In this document: positions 1 to 12,083 of the stretch, piece by piece
How positions within the stretch are numbered: the first letter of the stretch is position 1
Layout of the letters: every line of letters begins with the position of its first letter
DNA from: Nilaparvata lugens
Taxonomy: Eukaryota; Arthropoda; Insecta; Hemiptera; Delphacidae
NCBI RefSeq assembly: GCF_014356525.2
Contig: NC_052505.1
Location: 12,627,098-12,691,097, forward strand
Reading direction: 5' to 3'
Length of the DNA stretch: 64,000 nt
Notes under the pieces: generated by a model
Databases searched by the model: none
The model's input: the letters and a program-made list of their open reading frames with translations, nothing else
Told to the model about the DNA's origin: nothing
Program-made: the position numbers and the translations under genes

Positions 1-348
1 CTCTAGTTTATGCATTTTCAAAGGAATGGAATTTTCTTGAGTATCGGAATTAGGAAAACTTCCTAATCTGTTGCTATTCTGAAGTATTACAAGATGTTCG
101 TTATCTCAAACACATAGGGGAGAAATCACGAGATGAAATGCCTGTAAAAATTAAATTTTAACAAATATTAACTATCTATCATGCTTGTATAAGGGACTGT
201 TGAAACCCAATGAAAGGATTAATTCTTTCTTTATTTCCAGAACATTATTCTTTATATAATCGTACTTATACTATCCATTATATTCTATTCCTGGATATGC
301 TTACATCGTAAAATCCTGTTTCAATTATTTTTCACACAATCTTCATAT

Positions 349-379
349 AAGCTGGCCCGGCGAACTTCGTACCGCCAAA
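349..379 (-). repeat. Helitron-like 3' end fragment (family C)
   Basis: Read on the minus strand, this 31-bp stretch ends in a GGCGGTACGAAGTTCGCC hairpin followed by GGGC. It closely matches the CTAG-ended termini at 23193-23263 and 26566-26636. The terminal tetranucleotide has decayed, and similarity stops on both sides, so only the very end of the element remains. Assignment to Helitrons is an inference from the hairpin and the CTAG seen in the better copies. Confidence 0.4.
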
Positions 380-3300
380 TAGTTGATGCATCTCATGACA
401 AACTTTAGCTTGATTCACACCTCAAAATCTATAACCCATACTAACAATCCTCAAATCCATCCTATCTTTACCATGCTATTATTTTTTATTGACCAAATAA
501 TCAGTTCAGCATACTCTTCCATGTGCGTGTACGATAAAATCATAACTGACAAATTAATTGATCACGCATATCATCAATCGACGTGTAGTTTAAACTATGC
601 TATCTTTTTGCATAAATCACATGTGCTACCCCATGTGCAATGCTGGATGGTTACACACAGAACAGTCATTTTGTTTTTAGTCTGGGCGTTTAGAATAAAA
701 TACATGAGTGATTATGGAGCAGAACACACTCTTGTCTACTATCTATCGACGGCTGTTGGATGACGCAATGATTATAACAGCTGATTTTTATTTCTGTGTG
801 TGGCCAGCTCACATAAGGATCACATGTAAACTTTGAAGGACCGTAGGAAACTGTCCTGAAGTCGGATTATAAATTTGATAGGCCATAAACCTGGTCCTGA
901 ACATAACGAACACAACTAAAAAAAAATCATCAAATTCGGTGTACACATAAAAATTGTACGTCAAAATTTGAGGCTCGATTTTTATTTATATATATTTTGT
1001 AATTGTGAATGAATTGAATTTCTGTCTGTCATTTATCAGAATCAAACGAAAAGAACATATAGAAAATATACAAGTTATGTCAAGAAAGCTATGATAATCA
1101 ATAGAAAAGATGATAATGTCGTTTTCCCATCTATGATTTTCAAATTGTCACATCATGTAAGGAGAGTTTATTCTCAGTATGAATGTGATTAGAGATAAGT
1201 GTTCACTATTGCAGTTTATTTTTCCACGCGAATGAAATGCATGAATAGAATAGTTCTGAAGAGAAATTTTTGAGTGATCAGGAAAAGAATTATGTTTATT
1301 CCATCATATTGTGTCTGCCTATAGATCCATTTCTTCAACCATAGGCCGTGCCTTCATTGGCTGAAACTGTGACTTAGACTATACGCCGTCACTCTCTTCT
1401 GACTACGTAGCTGGTATGACATCTGTGTCACGAGAAATAATTTTATCACTCAAAACATGTACCATGCAGTGTACAATAACCGTTATTGATATTGATAGCT
1501 GACTGATGTCATTGATACAATGCAACACATTTCACGATAGAACGTGAAAAAAAAATTCCGTCACAATCTCACTTCTCTTCATCTGTAACATAACATCAAA
1601 GGATTCATTGAGATAGTAGGAGTGGCGCGAAGTGGGCCATGGTCGAATACTACTTCCATAGACTACAATAATATCATGCAAGTATTCTTGAAAATCTATA
1701 CTTTGGCAGCCATGTGTTTAATCAGAGAGTGGCGTGCCTGAGGCTGAAACCACCATATCAGCAACGAAGAGAACAAAGAAACAGACAGGGTGTATGATTT
1801 CCTGTGGGACTCGAGCTCTGTTTGAGTTTGATGCCTGTGTTGTCGTTTGTTGTAGATACGAGCATGATCTTCACCGAAAAAAAACATCGAGTTGTCAGCT
1901 GAATTTTTCCATCGAAAGATTGCATTTCCACTCTTTACTACTCATCATAGAACACTGTTTGATGTTGTCACACTCTACTTTTGAAAATGTGTGGGATGTA
2001 CCCTACATATATCATGATCAAGGTTTCTAGAAACAAGATTATTTTTCTTTGCTAGCGTATGTGTTGCATTATCCTTCTCTCATCTATGAAATTCACATGC
2101 AATTCTGGTCGGTGAATATTTCATATTATGCATAAATAAAGGATCCCATCCACGGTCAAACAAGTTTGTGCAAAGAAATACCAACTTATAAAATCAGGGC
2201 TCAAAACCAGAATAATCATTATGGTAATGATGTGAGACTAGTGTGTTTATTCTACACTAGTGTGTTTATTCTTCTTGTATTTGTGGGGCCTGATATTTTA
2301 AGTGAGTTCTAATTTACACAAACTTGTATGATCGTGGATGGGGGCCTTATTGCATATGTAATACATTAAATAATTTATTTTAAGCACATTAATATGTCAT
2401 CATTATAACCATATTGATGATGATAATTGAAACTCACATAATTTTAAACGATGGGCAATAGTTGTGTTCTCCAAATATAATTCGCCTGGGAATATGATGA
2501 TTTTTGTTAGTGAAGAGTCTTGATTCCAAAACCATCGAATCATGAACTTGACACCATTCGCTTGTGCTAGACATTCGAAAGAGCCTGATGTAAAGTGAGT
2601 GATCTATAAGGTCAACTTGGGATATTCACGTTACGTTATACCAGAAAGAAATATTCCATTCTAGGATACTAAAATTGACAAAAGCTCCACATGTTACCGT
2701 GAAGTGGGTGGGTTGAATACTGTTGACATAATTGTATTTTTGAAGTTGGAAAATATGAACCTTCAAGCAGTGCCATCTGGATGATAATGATTACTTCTTC
2801 AGTTGTATGAACAATACAAAAAGGTCACTATACTAATTGTTTAATTTATTTTTTGTGAACTAATAGCGTTTAGCTCTAGTAAGAATATTAGCCACGGCTA
2901 TTTCCACGCCGGTGTAGGTTTGTCAGTTATTCCACGTACACAAATAGATCAGGATAAATTACTGATACCACAGTATTAGACTCGTATTAACAGGAAGAAA
3001 TAATTTAATTTCAATAATAATTATTCTCTAGACATCTGTAGGGCTGAATAGAAAGGAAAATAGCGGTTTCTGCGACTTTTGATTTTCCTTCATCATAATC
3101 TCTACAGAGAGGAATGGACAAGGAGGTAACCATGTTTGGACCTGCCCTACGGCAGAACACTGATGATGATGATGATGAGTCTCTACAGGTGAACCTTTTT
3201 TGTAAACTGTAAGACCCAATTATTTATATTATATTAAGGAATGAGGCAAATAATGTAGATTATTATATTTACTTGTATTTAGGAAGGTATCGTAGGTTTA

Positions 3301-3985
3301 CGATTACTTGTATTTGGAAATAAATCGTAGGGTTTACAGGTTTCATCAGATTTGTAACAAGATGAAAATGGTGATACGTGTTTGGGTATACGTTATACCC
3401 AAATATTATTATGAGTGAGTTGTTCTCAAATATATTGTTCTGTTTCATATCAAACGATTTGTGCGGGTCCAAACTCCTGGAATACCACACGAGTATCATT
3501 ATTATGTAAAGAACGTTGCGTATTGACACTCATATTTTATTTGTAATATCGAAACGATTCGGGCAAACCTTTCGACAAATTTTGGGAAATGATAATGGAT
3601 TGCCCGTCGAATAGGACGAAAATGCAACAGCGATTTTATAGCCGAACAATATTTCATTCAGAAACCACCACCAATAGAGCGCCATTGTTGGGTCGATTGT
3701 TACCGCTCTGGCACCAACGATTCCATTTCCATTCCCGAGTATATAATCTTCGTAATGAACATAGTTTTACTTTGTCCTAACAAACTCGCCAGGTGAGCTA
3801 TAATGAAGTCTTCAGGTAACATGGAATTTGAGAGGAAATCTAATAACTTGATTGGACTGCTTATTGTGAACGTATCTTGTTGCAGCAATAATTGATATAC
3901 TCGTATTATCCTTCCAATAATTGCTCTTCACTTGGACTGAGAATATATTCTTCTCTTCCATACATCCTTGAAAGCATACATAATA
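380..3985. other. Unique AT-rich stretch, no gene recognised
   Basis: About 3.6 kb of AT-rich DNA. The longest open frame is 126 codons (383-763, plus strand) and shows no domain or codon bias that I can recognise. The one local structure is a short tandem duplication at 2238-2272, where ACTAGTGTGTTTATTCT occurs twice 18 bp apart. Nothing else here supports a gene, RNA or mobile element. Confidence 0.6.
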
Positions 3986-4049
3986 TACAGGGTGAGTCAT
4001 ATGTATGGGAACCCTTCAATAAATTGGAGACCGCCATTCATGCAATAAA

Positions 4050-4640
4050 TCAGCCGCCATTTTAGATAAAAGTATCATAAAACATTTTTATTGATGTCAT
4101 CTTCCTTGTTTTGAAAATGATGTACCACACAATGGGTGTTAACATTTAACATATTTGAGTTACAACCCCTCATTTCTTTGAAAACTAAAACTTCAATCAG
4201 CCGCCATTTTGGATACTAGTATCATAGAACATTTTTAACGATGCCATCTTTCTTGTTTCAAAAAGGCCTTTAAAATAATAATAATATCGAGTGACCTGGC
4301 TGGCTCAGGATTGGTGTCAGAGTGTTCAGGTCGCAACTGATCAATTTCAGGGCCTCTGACATGACGGGCCTAACGACTGCTTTTCAGGCAGCCGGGACCG
4401 ACGGCTTAACGTGTCCATCCGAAACACGGGAGTGGCCCGAGATAAATATCTTGCCCGGGCCGGGATTTGAACCCGGGCCTCTGAATCCGGGCCTCATGAA
4501 ATGGAGCCAGCATCTGATCCACTCGACTACGGCCACTCCTGCCTTTAAAATGATTTACTACATAATGAATATTAAAAAAATTCGAGTTACAACCCCTAAG
4601 TCACCTCCTTATGAGGGGTTGAAATTCAGTTGTAAGTCAA
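4050..4640. repeat. Internal direct repeat of the 3988-6124 element
   Basis: A block beginning CAGCCGCCATTTT at 4050 and running through an ACAACCCCT motif recurs from 4199, again starting CAGCCGCCATTTT and again ending in ACAACCCCT near 4590. The second copy is split by the SINE insertion at 4278-4540. Each undisrupted unit is about 150 bp, and the copies have diverged moderately. A short ACAACCCCT/AGGGGTTG inverted pair closes the second unit near 4589-4622. Confidence 0.6.
4278..4540 (-). mobile_element. tRNA-derived SINE with 11-bp target duplication
   Basis: The minus strand begins with a tRNA-like head. The A-box-like TGGCCGTAGTCGAGTGG lies at 4519-4535 and the B-box-like GGGTTCAAATCCC at 4462-4474. 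A tRNA-unrelated body follows, then a short ATTATT-type tail near 4278-4287. The 263-bp insert is bracketed by perfect copies of GCCTTTAAAAT at 4267-4277 and 4541-4551, an 11-bp target duplication typical of LINE-mediated insertion. The A/B boxes would serve RNA polymerase III. The insert interrupts the second internal repeat of the surrounding element, so it arrived later. The open frame covering 4322-4663 is only a shadow of this SINE. Confidence 0.85.
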
Positions 4641-4687
4641 GAGGTAGAGTATTTGACCAATAACTTATACTGAGAGTTACTGTATTA

Positions 4688-5653
4688 TTGACCGAGCGAA
4701 GTGAGGTCTAAGATTCAAGTCGACGGTTTTGCATTTCTCTTAATGTTTAAATGTTTGTATGTTTGAATGTTTAAATGTTTATATGTTGCGCATTTACGTC
4801 GAAACTCGGTAATAGATTTCCATGAAATTTGACAGGTATGTTCCTTTTTTAATTGCGCGTCGACGTATATACAAGGTTTTTGAAAATTTTGCATTCCAAG
4901 GATAATATATAAGGAAAAAGAAGCCTCTTCATACGCCAATATTAGAGTAAAAATCTGGTGTGGCGCACTCACACAACTTTCCTTGCCGTTATGAAATTGA
5001 TCACCTGACGCTAGTGTAAACGCGCATCTCAAGTCAAAGATCTGAGCCAGCTGGTGACAGGTCAATAACGCTGGATACACACGAGATCTGCTATCTCTTC
5101 ATAGTGAATGATTTAATAGAATCAACAGTTTTCCAACAGTTTGTAATTGAATAACTACATTTTCTCAAATTTCAAGCTTATTTTCAATTTTAGGTGAAAA
5201 TGTTACTGGACATTAATTGAAGAGATGTCCATGCTCAATCGTTTCCACTATAAATTTTTTGTTTAAGTGATATCTGAGACCTGATTATTGGAAATCTAAA
5301 ATCAAACTTTGCATAGATGGGGCGGAGCTCCTGAAATTTTTACAGATATGGGACTTGTGGCAGTTGATATAGCTTATCAATGACTATTTTAGGTATAAAT
5401 TTGATAAAAATCCTTGGAGCCATTTTCGAGAAAATCGCGAGAAACCCTGTTCTTGACAACATTTTTGCCATTTTAGCCACCTTCTTGAATCGCATTTGAT
5501 CGAAATTATTCGTGTCGGATCCTTATAGTGTAAGGACCTTAAGTTTCAAATTTCAAGTCATTCCGTTAATTGGGAGATGAGATATCGTGTACACAGACGC
5601 ACATACACTAATACACACACACACACACAACACACACACACACACACACACAC

Positions 5654-5707
<54 letters not shown>

Positions 5708-5716
5708 ACACACACA

Positions 5717-5755
<39 letters not shown>

Positions 5756-6069
5756 GACCAATACCCAAAAACCACTTTTTTGGACTCAGGGGACCTTAAA
5801 ACGTATAGAAATTCAGAAATTGGGGTACCTTAATTTTTTTCGGAAAGCAATACTCTCCTTACCTATGGTAATAGGGCAAGGAAAGTAAAAATCAGACTAT
5901 AGAGTTATTCATCATAATGAACATTGTCATCATATTATGAGCTGACAAGTGATTACACAGATGTGTGGAGAAGCCAGTCTATCGCTGTATTTCCATAATG
6001 TCTATAGCTTCAATAAGGTACTTGTGGATGAGAATACGGCGTGAGGTCTACTGTTCACAGAACTACTAG
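4688..6069 (+). mobile_element. Helitron-like element, family A, long form
   Basis: It starts TTGACCGAGCGAAGTGAGGT at 4688 and ends ACAGAACTACTAG at 6069, followed by T. The same two ends occur on the minus strand in the copy at 35403-36554, which fixes the boundaries. A GTTC-ACA-GAAC hairpin sits just before the terminal CTAG. CTAG|T with a near-terminal hairpin is a Helitron-type 3' end; the 5' end lacks a canonical TC, so the class is inferred. This copy carries an extra segment of about 930 bp (near 4958-5893), bounded by AGTAAAAATC on both sides and with inner ACTTTCCTTGCC/GGCAAGGAAAGT inverted motifs. It has no coding capacity. It sits inside the TA-flanked element. Confidence 0.62.
5610..5750. 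repeat. (CA)n microsatellite
   Basis: About 140 bp of nearly pure CA dinucleotides with a few slips (CACAA, CACCA). It lies inside the extra segment of the family A long-form element. Cysteine/valine or histidine/threonine frames here are artefacts of the repeat. Confidence 0.95.
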
Positions 6070-6124
6070 TATATACAGCAGTCTCCAACTTATTGAAGTG
6101 TTCCCATACATATGACTCACTCTA

Positions 6125-8189
6125 TAATAATTCATTACGAAGGACCACATCGATTTCGTTACGGAAATCTTGCAAATCATTCTTAATAATAGGGACACTC
6201 TCATACCATTATTTTCTTCAATAAAATGAAAAATAAAATATATGAGCTTCGAATTACTTGCAAAACGGTGATGAAAGAAAATACGAAATGAGCATAAGAT
6301 TATGACTACAAGTTTAGCTTCACATGAAAGGGAACAATTTGTTTTGTATTCATTACGTGCAATGTAACCATATAAGAAGATACTTGTAAAGGTATTAGTT
6401 CACTTCTTGCATCACCCTAGAAATCTCGAAACTCATAAGCGTTCCAGCTTATATGGTACTAGTCGTATTTATATACTACTGTCTTGATACTACACGTATT
6501 TCAAACTAGTCACCGAAACCACTTACATGATATCGATATTTTCTTTACGACAGAATATTTCAAATAATGAAATGATTCTCTCAAAATTCTTTGAACCTTT
6601 GAAAAGTATTTTGAAAATTCTTCATTATTTGTGATTTTTCAGAGTGAGCTCAATAAAAACAGTGATTTTGTCAATTTTGACGTAGTGCGGATCGTATGAG
6701 ATGCGAGGAGTAGTCTCAATTAGGGACGAGCATTGAACAAAAGCTAATCCACGGATTGAAGCCAAAACCTCCATCGAGCTGAGAAAACAAAATATAGGAT
6801 TTCGGGTTGAGAGCTGCCGTGTGCTTCATCTCACATTCCATGGAGGTGCCAATTAATTGGATTTAGTCGTTTTCCTGTGCCCCATCGATCAACCTCTCCT
6901 CGTCCAATCCACATTATTCTATTCCATGCTCACTCTCTCTCTTGGTTTTCCTATCATAGACAAATCCAGTTTTGCTTTGTTGTCTCACAACCATTGTAGG
7001 GTTCCCTAACTTGAAGTGAGCAGAATAAGTTTTATCTGTTATATGCTGTACAAATCCAATATTAATTATTTATATAATTATAAGGAATTTGAAAATATTG
7101 TGTAACGAGAGCAATTTAAGTGCTTTCAATATGAATATGCATTATGATTACTGGCAATTATAAGACCTGGCTAGAAGAATGTCTTCATCATTATTCATTC
7201 ATAGGCAAGCAATAAACTTGCTAAGAAAATCCCTCTAGCTTGGCATATTGAAATGGGATTTCACAGCTACAACAACATTACAACACTTAACTTGAAAAGG
7301 ATAGACATATAGACTGATCAGTGAGGATAGAATGTAATACATTCTATATTAAGATTACATTCTATTGATTACATTCTATTGTATTACATTCTATATTATC
7401 TGAGACTGATAAATCTGAACTACAACATAGTACTCTCAACTACAACTAATAATTAGTATTGTGATGAAGCTTACTTCTTTGTAGCACGGGTTGCCTACCT
7501 GACTCCTACATTAGATACCTCTTAATTCAGTTCGTTCAGTTTTTTTCCACTACAGGGCTAAAAGTAACCAATATTCCAGCTTATTGTTTATTGAATATAA
7601 TCACTGATTCAAAAGTTTGAACAAGTTTAGTTTTATCAACAACTTTAATATTCAAATATTTTTTTGAACAATGACTTACTTGATCATTCTACCTTTGTTA
7701 ATACTATTTTTGTGAGAAATATAATAGTACAATAATAATACTTCTGAGAAAGCGAGGTTTCGTATGTTAGATAAATCCCTGGTCAAAGTCGTGTTTCACA
7801 GAATAAGCTCCGAGTTTATCAATAATAATCAATAATCTTTATTCTTGTCATCGAACATTACAAATGTTATAAACAGACGTCATGTGAAGATAATACATAG
7901 CATTGCATATACTCACAATATACAGTACCGCTAACACATATACAGTATATTCCTTGTCAGTGAGAGCTAAAACTATAAACCTAGATCTATGAGTTATTAG
8001 TTCTCTCCTCATAAAACAGCAAATTTTTATGGTGTAATGTACTACATAAGAACACATTTTATTCAACTTCTATTTGAATTTAGTTTACACAGCTTACATA
8101 ATTCTTTTCAGAATTAAATTCTCTACAATTTTTATTGCGAAAAATTATTTGTTTGCTGGTCATTAAAGAAAGTTATTGGGCATCAAACG
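6125..8189. other. Unique AT-rich stretch, no gene recognised
   Basis: No open frame with a recognisable product and no clear transposon ends. A short cluster of ATTACATTCTAT-like units sits at 7330-7397 (about four loose copies). The sequence at 6880-6960 is pyrimidine-rich but has no other signature. Confidence 0.6.
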
Positions 8190-8521
8190 TAGAAGTCTGT
8201 GTTTTTCTACTTGAATTTTTTTGCATATTTCACCTTTTTTCTCAAAAACTACTCACACTACAGTTTCCAGACTAGTTCTATTCAATTTTTCAAATATTTT
8301 TCCATGTGAATCCAGCATAAGTTTCTCAAAAACTAGTCCCCAAACAATTCAGCATCGGTGTATTTCACCAGAGGAACTGAATTCCGGGCGAAATCTTTCA
8401 CCCTGTATAGCTCGCTAATAAAGCGTTTATGGATATATGTTTATATGAACTTTTTTTCTTATTTTTACCTCTACTATCATGTATTTAATTATTTTACCAT
8501 AATTATGGATCACCCTGTATA
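8190..8521. repeat. Old transposon remnant with CACCCTGTATA ends
   Basis: Two copies of TCACCCTGTATA lie at about 8401 and 8510, the second directly before a Helitron-like element. CACCCTGTATA is a common terminal motif of TA-inserting insect repeats and resembles the inverted ends at 3988 and 38458. Matching left ends were not found, so this is a partial relic and the boundaries are approximate. Confidence 0.4.
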
Positions 8522-9291
8522 TTATATAAAAGCGAAATGGCACTCACTCACTGACTGACTGACTGACTGACTCACTCACTCGCAGAACTGAAAATCTACC
8601 GGACCAAAAACGTTCAAATTTGGTAGGTATGTTCAGTTGGCCCTTTAGAGGCGCAATAAGAACGGATTTGGGAAAATTTCCAAAGATACGCCCAAAATCT
8701 GCATTTTTCTAGCGTTTTTTAGCGCTTTCTCAGCTTTATCGAGAACAAATGAACAGAAATTGTTCAAATTTAGTAAAGAAGCTCAGCTAGGGTGTAATAA
8801 TGTTGTGTTAAAAGGAATTTGCAATAACGTCAAAGATATGCCCAAAATTAGCGTTTTACCAGCATTTTTTTGCTTTTTCTCAGATTTATCGAGAACAAAT
8901 GAACAGAAATTGTTCAAATTTAGTACAGAAGCTAAGCTAGGTTGTTATAATGTTGTGTTAGAAGGAATTTGAAATAATGCCAAAAATACGCCCAAAATTC
9001 GCGTGTTTTGCGTTTTCTTGGTTCTTTCATCAAGCAATAGACAGAAAATGTCCAAATTTTAGACAGAAGTTTAGGTAGGGTCTAAAAATGTTGTGATGAA
9101 GCGACTTCAATATTTCATTAAAGATACGCCCAAAATCAGCGTTTTTCTCAGATTTTCTGCGTTTTCTCAGTACTTTGACTTTCTGTTGGAATGAAGCATG
9201 CTCAAATGGAAAATCTGATCTCATTTCTGGACGATCCAGTTGGTGGTCCAGGGGGCACGGATGTGGCGAGCGAAGCGAGCTTGAAGGCTAG
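8520..9291 (+). mobile_element. Helitron-like element, family B, with internal repeats
   Basis: It opens with ATATAAAAGCGAAATGGCAC, a CACTCACTGACTGACT repeat block and a CTACCGGACCAAAAACG segment. It shares all of these with the copy at 17773-18465. It ends GGCGAGCGAAGCGAGC...GGCTAG at 9291, followed by T. The 5' TC is not clear, because the start abuts a CACCCTGTATA relic. The body has no transposase or helicase frame, so it is a non-autonomous copy. The terminal GCGAAGC motif is a known very stable DNA mini-hairpin. Confidence 0.62.
8735..9135 (+). repeat. Three diverged internal tandem units (about 145 bp)
   Basis: A unit containing GAACAGAAATTGTTCAAATT, then a GAAGCT...AGGGT block, then ATACGCCCAAAAT and a CGTTTT...CAG stretch repeats three times, starting near 8740, 8890 and 9040. 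The units make up most of the 8520-9291 element. The same module occurs in decayed form at 58440-58640. Confidence 0.6.
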
Positions 9292-11251
9292 TCATTAGAT
9301 AAATTGGTCGTATTCGATATTGACGTATCTGGAACATGAAAAGCATATAGCTGTATGATGAGAAAATACAATATGAATGCACGCGAAACAAATAATGAGC
9401 GCGCTGTGAAGGAACTCTTTTTTATCTCTGTATTTATCCATGATGAATGTTGTAAAATAAACGTAGGACACGTCATGAACATATTTGACTGACATGGAAA
9501 TGAGAGGCATAGGATATTATTTTCAAGTTGACTACGTGAATAGAATATCAAATTGAATTCAACATTACCATGTGAATATCGATTCGAATGCAGCAAATCA
9601 CTTTCTGACATGTTTTTGGATATCAGAAACTAATTTATGATTACATCGTTGTGGATAATGGATTTTGAGAGTTATTATCTGAATATTGATTACATTGAAA
9701 TTCGATACCCATGATAGATTTAATAGTCAAGAGTTTTATATGTTTGGTGGTTGTCATATAAATGGACTCTCCCAGATATCTACTATTTTTCTAAGCTTCT
9801 AATTGTGTAAATTGTCAAATAGTTGTCTAAATTCCGAGCTTGTATTATTCGATTCGTGCGAGTGATTATCATTTTCTGTAGTACTCAACCCACATCGAGT
9901 GAACATTTATCTTCTGGGAGATTTGGAATAAATGCTTCAAACCGAGATTACTGTTTAGTGGTTCAGTTAGTAAATAATTAATCGAGTGTCATCAATGTTT
10001 CATTATATTATCTTATAAATAATTTTCAATCTAGAGATGAATGCATAGAGAATAGAATATTGAATGTATAGTGTATAGTGAATGATCAACCCATTCGTCC
10101 AGTTTCCATTTTGGGAAAATCAAGTAGAATGGTCATCTTTCATATCAATAATTATACATCTGAATCATAAGTGTTTGAGCCAGGAGGATCAAGCGTCTCT
10201 TTGATGAAAAAGTAAAAATAATCCATTGTAAACATTTTCCAATTTCGACCATTCATGAGAGTTAAATTATTAAGAATGGATGATTAATACAATATTATCG
10301 ATCAGTTTCATTGATGAAAGTAGTAATCATTATATTCTCAACATTGTTATGTTGTGTAATTTACTGTCATGGATTCCATAGTCATGTGAATAACAAAACT
10401 ATTTAATAAGATTTAATAGATAGATGCATTGGTATTCCGAACAGAAAAGTCTCAACTGTGGATGAAGCGAAGCAAAATGTTTCCAATTCAATTGAATTTC
10501 CAAAAGTTAAATTGTCACTAATGCAAAACCAAAAGATTGTCATTTCTGAAAATTGGAATTGAGCTCTTTCCACTGCGATTCATTCATACGCAAAATATCA
10601 CAGCTTATTATTTTCATTCGGGCACTACTTGATAATGTGTTGAATGCTTGGAATCGGTCATATCAACAACAGAGTAAATAAAATGGTATTGGTGATTCTA
10701 TAATATGATATAATGAAAATATAACAGGTCATATTTGGGAGAATCATGATTATTCACTGACTTTTTCAATGCAAATGGTATCATAAATGTGTTTTGCAAT
10801 GTTTTGAGTTAAACAAACTACTAAGCTCCTCGATGTTTCTCACCCATTTCTTATGGTTCGTTGCGTCAGTGATTACAAACTAGATCGGTAGAATGAAAAT
10901 CTCAACATTTTGTGGAGATTCAAACCCAGGCTCATACGGTACGAATCCAAACAGCCTCTACTTTGAGAGGTGACATGAGAATTCAATGCCCCCATGCACA
11001 ACGTGAGCTGCAAAGTGGATGAATTTTTAAAATGTTGCTAGACGCGAGAGGAACAAGTCGTCGACGTTTCAAAGAGCTGTGAATGAGCACAGCCTGACTC
11101 GTCCCGCAGCCGCTGCCGTCAACGGAAACGAGTTTTGCCGCGACATCGCTTCCGAATAAAAGATAGGAAATTGTGTCAGACGCTAGGACAGGCACTAACC
11201 GACTATCGACTGAGAAGCGCTGCGCCATTCACTCCTTTCAACCGCATTATT
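9292..11251. other. Unique AT-rich stretch, no gene recognised
   Basis: About 2 kb with no repeat ends that I can match. The interval 10980-11230 is somewhat richer in GC and CpG and holds an 81-codon minus-strand frame, but there is no recognisable product and no splice context that I trust. Confidence 0.55.
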
Positions 11252-11630
11252 TTATAGAATTTCGTTGGATCTTCACTCCGATAATATTGTGGAAATGAAA
11301 ACTATGTGCAGACAACTACAAACTGGAGAGTCAAATGTAGCCAGTAGCGTTCACATGAGACGATTACTTGATGCCAGTCTACATTATTTTATAGTATTTA
11401 GTTGGATCTTCCTTTGATAATATTAAACGAATAATACTAACTATGAAGGAATAAACCCAACTGGAGAGTCAAATGTCGCCAAAAGCGTTCACACGAGACT
11501 ATTATTTAATGCCAGTCTAGATCTTCATTCCGATAATATTGTGGGAATAGGAACTATCATGTAGAGTTAACCACCAACTGAAAAGCCAAATGAAGTCAGC
11601 AGACCATTATCTGATGCCAGTTGACTGATA
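11252..11630. repeat. Three diverged tandem units (about 125-145 bp)
   Basis: Each unit carries in order a TGGATCTTC-like segment, GATAATATT, a CAACTGGAGAGTCAAATG-like segment, GCGTTCACA and a GATGCCAGT-like segment. Copies start near 11266, 11401 and 11520. The third is the most diverged (AACTGAAAAGCCAAATG) and lacks the GCGTTCACA segment. This is seen directly. No transposon ends flank the array. Confidence 0.65.
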
Positions 11631-12083
11631 CTCGTGAGCTCGGCTGCTTGCTAGTCTCATTTCAACATGAATATTATAGTTTCTTCTTCTTGTTCAAACA
11701 GAAAATCCTCAGATTTCACTTGAGACCATTATCTATTTTCCAAACAAATATATTTCTCTTATGTACTATTTTTCTCTCTTACTACTTTTTTTTCTCTTAT
11801 GTACTATTGTGATCTAGTCATGAGACTAATGAGCAAATTTTATCGAACCTAACCTACAAAATAAAAATGAAATACAGTGAAACTCTCACTAGAATCTCTT
11901 ACTGCTAATAATAATATTATGTACTTAAATTAAATAACTGTACCATAAAGCATGTTTCACTCAATCACTGCTCTGCTTTTTCACTTGAAACCACTTGCAC
12001 TACACTAATTCAAATCCTTCCTCCTAATTCCGATAACTAAAATCCATCCACTAATTCTCCCTCCTTTTGAGCCTCCGCACCAA
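11631..12083. other. AT-rich spacer, possibly 3' flank of the adjacent retrotransposon relic
   Basis: No open frame of interest. On the minus strand it directly follows the stop codon of the reverse transcriptase relic at 12084-12416, so part of it may be that element's 3' untranslated tail. I could not find a poly(A) boundary. Confidence 0.4.

Larger units (their letters stand above)
3988..6124. mobile_element. TA-flanked Tc1/mariner-like element, host of nested insertions
   Basis: The left end CAGGGTGAGTCATATGTATG at 3988 has an inverted partner at 6124 that reads TAGAGTGAGTCATATGTATG on the minus strand. The two arms stay alike for about 50 bp, through a CTTCAATAA(A/G)TTGGAGAC segment. 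TA lies on both outer sides (3986-3987 and 6125-6126), the target duplication expected of IS630-Tc1-mariner elements. No transposase frame is visible, so this is non-autonomous or gutted. Its 2.1-kb length is mostly later insertions: a SINE and a Helitron-like element. The superfamily call is an inference from TA plus terminal inverted repeats; the repeat boundaries are seen directly. Confidence 0.72.

Noticed and set aside
383..763. 126-codon frame as a possible gene
   Set aside because: No domain, start context or splicing evidence. A frame of this length is not surprising in 64 kb read in six frames.
4322..4663. 113-codon plus-strand frame
   Set aside because: It is the antisense shadow of the SINE at 4278-4540.
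5587..5799. CRISPR-like or other regular repeat array
   Set aside because: It is simple dinucleotide repetition. No spaced repeats with unique spacers were seen anywhere, and the DNA is eukaryotic.
5553..5888. Cys/Val-rich and His/Thr-rich open frames
   Set aside because: They are translations of the (CA)n microsatellite on both strands.
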